Below, piece by piece: positions 59,052 to 64,000 of a stretch of DNA of 64,000 bases. Numbering within the stretch: position 1 is the stretch's first letter; each line of letters starts with the position of its first letter. The notes under the pieces were generated by a model that did no database searches, was not told the DNA's origin, and saw only the letters and a program-made list of their open reading frames with translations. The stretch comes from Bog-473 sp963704355 (GTDB taxonomy: Bacteria > Actinomycetota > Acidimicrobiia > Acidimicrobiales > RAAP-2), in the NCBI GenBank assembly GCA_963704355.1, contig OY969891.1, forward strand, positions 3,658,001 through 3,722,000. The letters are read 5' to 3'. The translations under genes and the position numbers were made by a program.

Positions 59052-60542
59052 CTACGGGACGAGTGTGCTGGCGACCGCCGATGGGCCCGACTCCCGGACG
59101 GAATTCCCCGCAGCCACGACGAAGTACCACTTGACGCCCGACGCCAAACTCCCCACGTAGAGGTTGGTCGCCGGTGCGTCCGTCGCGCCACACGCGTCGC
59201 TGGGCGTGACCGTGGGCGGGTTCGACGGGGAGCAGTAGACGATGTAGTACAAGAGAGGCACGCCGCCCGTGTGCTTTGGTGGGGTCCACACGACCTCGAC
59301 CTCGCCCGTCCCCACTGGGACGGCCTGTGGAGACGTCGGCGCACCGGGGGCGACCGCAGAGTGCACCGTAACGAGGTTCGACGCCTTGGATGGCCCAACG
59401 CTGTTCAGGGCCGTGACGACGCAGTAGTAGGTCTGGCCAATGGGCAGGCCGGTGAGGCTGGCCGACATCGCCCCGGGCGCCGCGACGGTCGCGCTCGGAG
59501 TGCCCGTCGTGGAGGGGGGGTTCGTGGTCGAGCAGTAGAGGTCGTAGGACGTGATCGCCGCCCCGCCGTCGGTCGTCGGTGCCTTCCACGACACCGTGAT
59601 GGTGCCCAACCCGTTCTTGCCCGCCGCCCTGAGGGGGTGGCTCGGGCGCGTGGCATGCGGCTTCGGGCTCACCAGCACTGACGCCGCGGACTGGCCGTCG
59701 CTGTTCACCGCGGTGACGACGCAGTACTCGGTCGTCCCGTTGGTCAGGCCGGTCAGGGAGGCCGACGTCACGGTCGCCCCCGTCGTGGTCGTCGGGGTGC
59801 CGCTCGTCGACGGGGGGCTGGTGGTCGAGCAATAGACGTCGTAGCCGGTCAGCGCCAGTTCCCCGTCGCTGCCGGGGGCGGTCCACTTCAGCCCGACGGT
59901 CCCGTTGCCCGAGGTCGCCGTCAGCGTCGCCGGCGGACCCGGGACGTCGTGGACCGTGAAGGTATTCGTGGGGACGGGAGTGGTGTCCTCGGACGTCGAC
60001 ACCTGGAACTGGTAGCTCCCAGGTGTTGGGGGTGCGGTCATGGACCCGGACAGGACGACGACGACGTCCGCTCCCACGGAAGCGGGGCATGCGGCGGGCA
60101 CCTGAATCGTCACGGTCTGGCCGCCGTTGGTCACCGTGTCGGTGGCGACCGAGCAGCGGCCGGACGCTGAACTCGTCTCAACTTGAAACTCGCCGTTGGG
60201 GTCGAACTGCGTCCCCGTCCCGCTGGCGTCGATCGTGATCGTGTCAGAGGCGGAGAGCGCACCGCTGGTTTCGAAGAAGACCTGGCTGAAACTCGGCGCG
60301 GTGCTGGCGCGCACCGACGTCGTCCCGCCTCCCGTCGGAATGCATCCGCCGCTTTCCGCGAGCCCGCCGATGCAGAGCCCGGTTTCGCTCACCGATGACG
60401 CGCCGACGGGCGCGCTGGACACGACGAGCGCGCCCGAGAGGATCAGGGCGCCGGCGGCCAGTCCCCCGCCGAGCACCGCCGCCGCGCGTCGCAGCCGCCG
60501 CACCGCGCGCCGACGTCCGAGCCGTTCGTAATTGTCCGCCAT
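59052..60542 (-). CDS. Exported protein with three fibronectin type III domains
   Basis: 496 residues from ATG 60542 (M-A-D-N-Y-E-R-L-G), with GGGGGTAGG upstream; the frame continues beyond but out of coding character. A basic N-terminus precedes a hydrophobic export signal (about 22-48). A first domain of about 160 residues with four Cys is not recognised. Three Fn3 domains follow, each with G-x-Y-x-V-Y-C-S or similar and Y-Y/E-C-V-V-T-A-x-N-S. The C-terminal V-A-A-G-N-S-V-R-E-S-G-P closes the third. No wall-sorting motif is seen. Likely a surface-binding protein. Confidence 0.85.
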   Translation of the reverse strand: MADNYERLGRRRAVRRLRRAAAVLGGGLAAGALILSGALVVSSAPVGASSVSETGLCIGGLAESGGCIPTGGGTTSVRASTAPSFSQVFFETSGALSASDTITIDASGTGTQFDPNGEFQVETSSASGRCSVATDTVTNGGQTVTIQVPAACPASVGADVVVVLSGSMTAPPTPGSYQFQVSTSEDTTPVPTNTFTVHDVPGPPATLTATSGNGTVGLKWTAPGSDGELALTGYDVYCSTTSPPSTSGTPTTTTGATVTSASLTGLTNGTTEYCVVTAVNSDGQSAASVLVSPKPHATRPSHPLRAAGKNGLGTITVSWKAPTTDGGAAITSYDLYCSTTNPPSTTGTPSATVAAPGAMSASLTGLPIGQTYYCVVTALNSVGPSKASNLVTVHSAVAPGAPTSPQAVPVGTGEVEVVWTPPKHTGGVPLLYYIVYCSPSNPPTVTPSDACGATDAPATNLYVGSLASGVKWYFVVAAGNSVRESGPSAVASTLVP

Positions 60543-60649
60543 CCCGCCTACCCCCTGTGACTCGCCTTCCGTCAGCGTGATGTTATGGACACGCGGGTCG
60601 CGCGATCTAGTCGCGACAGTCCCTTTCTCGAACTTTTTCGAACACTGCC

Positions 60650-60690
60650 GTTGCGGTCCGGGGGGATCGCTACGCCTCCCCCGGGGCAAC
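60650..60690 (-). terminator. Nested GC hairpin, possible terminator
   Basis: GTTGC (60650-60654) pairs with GCAAC (60686-60690), and CCGGGGG (60658-60664) with CCCCCGG (60678-60684). It lies about 130 bases downstream of the acyl-CoA dehydrogenase stop on the minus strand. Confidence 0.4.
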
Positions 60691-60757
60691 CGCGGCGCGT
60701 CCAACGAGTTGAGCACGAGAGTCCGGTGGTGAGTCTCCAGAAACCGTGCACGAGCCT

Positions 60758-60781
60758 GTTTATGGTTTTTGGCGACATCAC
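60758..60781 (+). repeat. Dispersed 24-bp repeat, copy 2
   Basis: Starts GTTTATGGTTTTTGGCGACA and ends TCAC; differs from 3638-3661 at one base. Same orientation, also intergenic, 42 bases from the stop of the acyl-CoA dehydrogenase gene. Confidence 0.6.
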
Positions 60782-60822
60782 CGGGAGAACGCCTACCAGC
60801 ACGCGCCACCCGACGCCGCCGC

Positions 60823-62055
60823 CTACGCCAGCGGGTCCCTCCACCCCGGCGACGCCGTCCGCGCCCCGCCGGCCACCCGTAGCCCGATGTAGTTCTTCTG
60901 CGCTTCCACCGTGCCGGCGCCGAAGCACAGGCCGCGGATGTCGCGATACGCGCGCTCCACCGGGTACTCGCGCGAATACCCGTACCCGCCGTGGATCTGC
61001 ATGGCCTCGTCGCACACGAACTTGGCCGCCAGGTTCGCCGCCGTCTTGGCCAGGGCCGTTTCGAGCGCCGGCGGCGTCCCGCCCGGCCCGGCCAACCGCA
61101 CCGCCCGTGCCAGCAGCAGCCGCGCCCCCTCCAGCTGCACCGTCATGTCGGCCAGCTTCCACTGCAACCCCTGCAGGTCGGCCAGCGGCCGTCCCCCGAT
61201 GACCCGCTCGTTCATGTAGCGGACCGCGTGCTCGAGCGCCCCCTGCGCCGCGCCGATACACATGGACGCATTGCCGCAGCGCTCGTGGTTGAGGTGCGAG
61301 AGGAGCACCTTGAACGCGGAGGTGTCGGAGGGGTCCCCGGCGATGAGCACGTCATCCTCGGTGATCTCGACCCCGTCGAAGGCGAGCTCAGCCTCCGTCG
61401 CGGCGTGGATGCCCATCCCCTGGTGGCGCCCGGTCACCGACACGCCGTCGCGATCGATCGGCACGATCACCGCGCCGATGCCCCTCGCTCCCTCGCCTCC
61501 CGGCCAGCGGCACCACACCAGCACGCCTTGCGCCACGTCGCCCATCGTCGAGTAGTTCTTGTACGCGTTCAGCCGCCAGCGCCCCGCCCGGTCCGCCACC
61601 AGCGCGGCCCGCATGTTCTGCACGGCCGAGCCGGCGTCGGGTTCGGTGATGCCGATGCTGATCAGCGCGTCACCGTCCGCCGCTGCGGGCAGCCAGCGCT
61701 CCTTCATCGCCTCGGGCCCGAGATGCTCGATCCCCCGTGGCGGCCCGTTGAACGTCAGCTGGCAGCAGATGGCCGAGGACACGTCGGCCCGGGCGATCTC
61801 CTCCAGCACGATTGAGGCCTCGACGTCGCCGAGGCCCATGCCACCCCACTGCTCGCCCACCGTGATGCGCAGCAGGTCGGCGGCCGCCAGCGCCTTGCGC
61901 ACCTCGGCCGGCACGAAGCCGTCCTCGTCGGCCTGGTGCGCCCGGGGCGCCACCTCCCGCTCCGCCACGTCGCGGGCGAGCTGGCGCAGCGCGGCCTGGT
62001 CGTCCGTCTCGGCCAAGAGGTCGGTACCGGGCCCGCCGGCGTGCGCGTCGCTCAT
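60823..62055 (-). CDS. Acyl-CoA dehydrogenase
   Basis: 410 residues, standard length. FAD-dependent alpha-beta dehydrogenation of an acyl-CoA. Marks: I-T-E-P-D-A-G-S-A, the second signature Q-I-H-G-G-Y-G-Y-S-R-E-Y-P-V-E-R near the C-terminus, and R-D-I-R-G. The position of the catalytic Glu (often in the loop before or at the G-x-E near residue 370) is not certain by eye. It starts eight bases after the thiolase stop, in a three-gene CoA-ester operon. Confidence 0.9.
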   Translation of the reverse strand: MSDAHAGGPGTDLLAETDDQAALRQLARDVAEREVAPRAHQADEDGFVPAEVRKALAAADLLRITVGEQWGGMGLGDVEASIVLEEIARADVSSAICCQLTFNGPPRGIEHLGPEAMKERWLPAAADGDALISIGITEPDAGSAVQNMRAALVADRAGRWRLNAYKNYSTMGDVAQGVLVWCRWPGGEGARGIGAVIVPIDRDGVSVTGRHQGMGIHAATEAELAFDGVEITEDDVLIAGDPSDTSAFKVLLSHLNHERCGNASMCIGAAQGALEHAVRYMNERVIGGRPLADLQGLQWKLADMTVQLEGARLLLARAVRLAGPGGTPPALETALAKTAANLAAKFVCDEAMQIHGGYGYSREYPVERAYRDIRGLCFGAGTVEAQKNYIGLRVAGGARTASPGWRDPLA

Positions 62056-62063
62056 CGACCCGC

Positions 62064-63263
62064 TCAGCCGGGCTCGGTCCCGACGATGCCGACGAAGCTG
62101 ACACCCTCACCCGGCGCACCACCGAGATTGTGCGTGAGCCCCAGCGTCCGACCCGGGCCGACGGTGGAGATCTGGCGCTCCGGCGGCGCCTCGCCGCGGA
62201 GCTGCAGCCAGCACTCGAAGAGCATGCGCAGGCCCGACGCCCCGATCGGGTGCCCGAAGGACTTGAGCCCGCCGTCGGGGTTGACGGGCAGCTCGCCGTC
62301 GCGATCAAAGGTACCCTTGAGGACCTCCTTCCAAGCCGTGCCGCGCTCGGCGAAGCCGAGATCCTCCATCAGCACCAGCTCGGTCGGGGTGAAGCAGTCG
62401 TGCACCTCGGCCATGGCCAGCTGGGCGCGGGGATCTGTTACTCCGGCCTGCGCGTACGCGTCGCGGGCCGAGCGCACGACCTCCTCGAAAGTCGTGTAGT
62501 CGTAGGCGGGGTCGATGGGGCCCGCCGCCGGGCCGGCCACGAATGCCAGCGCCTTCACGTAGAGGGGGTTGTCGCAGTAGCGGTGCGCATCCTCGGCGCG
62601 GCAGATCACCGCGGCCGCCGAGCCGTCACTGACCCCGCTGCAGTCGAACACGCCGAGGTCGCCGGCCACCAGCGGCGCCTTGGCGATGGTCTCCATGGAG
62701 ACCTCCTTCTGGAACTGCGCCCGCGGGTTGCGGGCGCCGTTCTGGTGGTTCTTGAAGGCGATCCGGCTCATGACCTCCTTCAGCTGGTCCTTGTCGACCC
62801 CGTACTTGTGGGCGTAGGACGGGGCCAGGAACGAGAACGCGGCCGGCGAGGACAGACCCGGGTCGGTCCCGTCGCCCACGGCGCGGATGCCGGTCAGCCC
62901 CGAGTACCCGGTGTCCTTGAGCTTCTCGACCCCGATGGCCATGGCGACGTCGTAGGCGCCCGAGGCGACGGCGTAGCACGCGTTGCGGAACGCCTCCGAG
63001 CCGGTGGCGCAGTAGTTCTCGACCCGGGTCACCGGCTTGTAGTCGAGCTTCAGCGGCCGCGACAACGTCACCCCGCAGACACCCGACGTCATGGTGCCGA
63101 GCCAGAAGGCGTCGATGTCGTGGATCGACATGCCGGCCGACGCCGCCGCGTCGGTCGCCGCGTCGGTCAACAGGTCGTCGACGCCCTTGTCCCACAGCTC
63201 GCCGAAGCGGGTGCAGCCCATGCCGATGATGGCCACCTGGTCGCGGATGCCGCTGCTCGCCAT
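62064..63263 (-). CDS. Thiolase-fold protein, SCP-x / lipid-transfer type
   Basis: 399 residues. Non-decarboxylating thiolase-fold enzyme of the SCP-x-like branch that often works with an OB-fold partner. Active-site Cys is in V-E-N-Y-C-A-T-G-S, His in S-F-G-H-P-I-G-A-S-G, and a further His in E-V-H-D-C-F-T. It may cleave a branched or steroid-side-chain 3-ketoacyl-CoA. The neighbour encodes the OB-fold partner, with a four-base gap. Confidence 0.87.
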   Translation of the reverse strand: MASSGIRDQVAIIGMGCTRFGELWDKGVDDLLTDAATDAAASAGMSIHDIDAFWLGTMTSGVCGVTLSRPLKLDYKPVTRVENYCATGSEAFRNACYAVASGAYDVAMAIGVEKLKDTGYSGLTGIRAVGDGTDPGLSSPAAFSFLAPSYAHKYGVDKDQLKEVMSRIAFKNHQNGARNPRAQFQKEVSMETIAKAPLVAGDLGVFDCSGVSDGSAAAVICRAEDAHRYCDNPLYVKALAFVAGPAAGPIDPAYDYTTFEEVVRSARDAYAQAGVTDPRAQLAMAEVHDCFTPTELVLMEDLGFAERGTAWKEVLKGTFDRDGELPVNPDGGLKSFGHPIGASGLRMLFECWLQLRGEAPPERQISTVGPGRTLGLTHNLGGAPGEGVSFVGIVGTEPG

Positions 63264-63267
63264 CGCT

Positions 63268-64000
63268 CTACTCTCCTCGCTTCCCGACGTCGCGGGTCGC
63301 CACGTCGCTGGTCGCCCGGTCGCCCGCCCCCGTCGCTCCGGCGAGCGGGCGGGCCTTCCAGAAGTAATTGTGCACGCCCTGCACCGTCCAGATCCGGCGG
63401 AACGTCATGGCGACGCGGTCGCCGATGGAGAGCTCCGCGGCCCGGGCGTCGGTCATTTCGCAACGGAACCGCCCGCCCCCGTCGAAGTCGATGATGACGC
63501 CGATCACCGGGGGCGAGAGGCTGAAGGCCAGGTGGTCGACGGTGAAGGTTGCCACCGTGCCCGGCACGTCGGCGAGGCGCTCCGCCTGCATCTGGTCGAT
63601 GGCGTGGCAGTTGAGGCAGGCCCGGGTCGGCGGCATGTGGCGGAAGCTGCAGGCCGTGCAGCGGCTGGCCGCGAAGGCGTACTTCCACTCCTCGGAGCGG
63701 TGCACGGTCGGGGCGCCCGGGCGCTCGGGGTCGGGGCGGCGCGGGGGCTCCCGGTGCATCTGCCCCCGCCAGGTCAGGAACGTCGCATAACTGAGATCGT
63801 CCCGCCCCGCGGCGACCTGGTCGGCCACCGTCGGGACCCCGGCAGCGGCTCGCGCCCGCTGCGCGTCGAGCAGCGCCGGCGTCGTGCGCAGCACGAAGGC
63901 GTCCGCCCCGTCGGCCAGTGACAGCACGGCGATCACCTGCTCCGGCTCGGCGCGCTCGAGAACGTCACACAACGCGACGCCGACGTGCGCCGCCCCGAGG
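63268..64000 (-). CDS. HMG-CoA-synthase-like/OB-fold (DUF35) protein, cut by the right edge
   Basis: The frame is open to base 64000, so the 5' part is missing; the visible TTG at 63972 is internal. The N-terminal part shown (L-G-A-A-H-V-G-V-A-L-C-D-V-L) and A-V-L-S-L-A-D-G-A-D-A-F-V-L-R look like the end of an HMG-CoA-synthase/thiolase-fold domain. A zinc-ribbon rubredoxin-like motif follows (C-T-A-C ... C-L-N-C), then an OB-fold DUF35 domain with F-T-V-D and W-T-V-Q-G-V-H-N-Y-F. Fusions of this kind accompany SCP-x thiolases, as in the gene downstream. Confidence 0.83.
   Translation of the reverse strand, partial: LGAAHVGVALCDVLERAEPEQVIAVLSLADGADAFVLRTTPALLDAQRARAAAGVPTVADQVAAGRDDLSYATFLTWRGQMHREPPRRPDPERPGAPTVHRSEEWKYAFAASRCTACSFRHMPPTRACLNCHAIDQMQAERLADVPGTVATFTVDHLAFSLSPPVIGVIIDFDGGGRFRCEMTDARAAELSIGDRVAMTFRRIWTVQGVHNYFWKARPLAGATGAGDRATSDVATRDVGKRGE

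Larger units (their letters stand above)
60543..60822. promoter_or_regulatory. 280-bp gap with a hairpin and the second copy of the dispersed repeat
   Basis: Between the acyl-CoA dehydrogenase stop and the Fn3 gene start, both on the minus strand. It holds GTCGCG/CGCGAC around 60597-60617, a nested hairpin at 60650-60690 (GTTGC and CCGGGGG pairing with CCCCCGG and GCAAC), which could terminate the dehydrogenase transcript, and the dispersed repeat at 60758-60781. The Fn3 promoter should be near 60560-60620. Confidence 0.45.

Overview
The window is high-GC DNA with many GTG and TTG starts, GTGA/ATGA stop-start overlaps, TetR/MarR/PadR regulators, CoA-ester catabolism and secreted Thr/Ser-rich proteins. 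This points to a free-living actinobacterium. The six-fold repeat built on G-Y-W-x-V-A-S-D-G-G-x-F-x-x-G-D and the overall gene mix suggest the class Acidimicrobiia, but no rRNA or marker gene confirms it, so that placement is inference. I saw no rRNA, tRNA, CRISPR array or prophage.

Layout. 1-7857: acyl-CoA ligase, enoyl-CoA hydratase-like protein, a translationally coupled DinB / SRPBCC / membrane-protein operon, two small membrane proteins and a thiolase. 7907-12896: branched-chain-amino-acid-type ABC transporter (fused LivH-LivM) with a 19-codon leader ORF overlapping the livK start. 13098-19532: fused CoA-transferase, TetR regulator, SDR, TesB thioesterase, then an AllA-like / cupin / glyoxylate reductase-like group. 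19655-22666: a 1003-residue secreted repeat protein. 22604-25666: nickel supply (NiCoT permease, HypA, HypB) divergent from a Fur-family nickel regulator across a near-ideal Nur box. 25822-27821: a PAS-only protein and a PadR-YceI fusion. 27895-29983: a complete ISL3-type insertion sequence with 24-bp inverted repeats and an 8-bp target duplication, lying in the upstream region of the hydrogenase operon. 30114-44376: the centrepiece, a long operon for a high-affinity (group 1h type) [NiFe] hydrogenase: small and large subunits, NifU-like protein, four conserved proteins of unknown role, YceI protein, maturation protease, HypC, HypD, HypF, a degenerate SIS-HypC fusion, a SIS protein and HypE. 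44396-55068: SRPBCC protein, MarR regulator (frameshifted) with a DHA2-type exporter, and a set of aldolases, dehydrogenases and small-molecule enzymes (one SDR frameshifted). 55132-60542: four exported or anchored proteins (Thr-rich lipoprotein-like, PQQ-type propeller, second secreted propeller, Fn3 protein). 60823-64000: acyl-CoA dehydrogenase, SCP-x-type thiolase and an HMG-CoA-synthase/OB-fold protein that runs off the right edge.

How it fits together. The organism probably oxidises trace hydrogen to support survival while scavenging organic acids, amino acids and fatty or isoprenoid CoA esters. Nickel is imported by the NiCoT permease, passed through HypA/HypB, and combined with the Fe(CN)2CO unit built by HypC-F; the protease at 36330 trims the large subunit. 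The Nur box couples nickel uptake to nickel status. Two features suggest an undescribed control layer: a PadR regulator fused to a YceI (isoprenoid/quinone-binding fold) domain beside the hydrogenase operon, whose own YceI member is a homologue of that domain; and a CTGAC-N6-GTCAG palindrome found in front of five separate catabolic or surface-protein genes. Two 1-nt frameshifts (46756-47206 and 52664-53552) may be real lesions or assembly errors.
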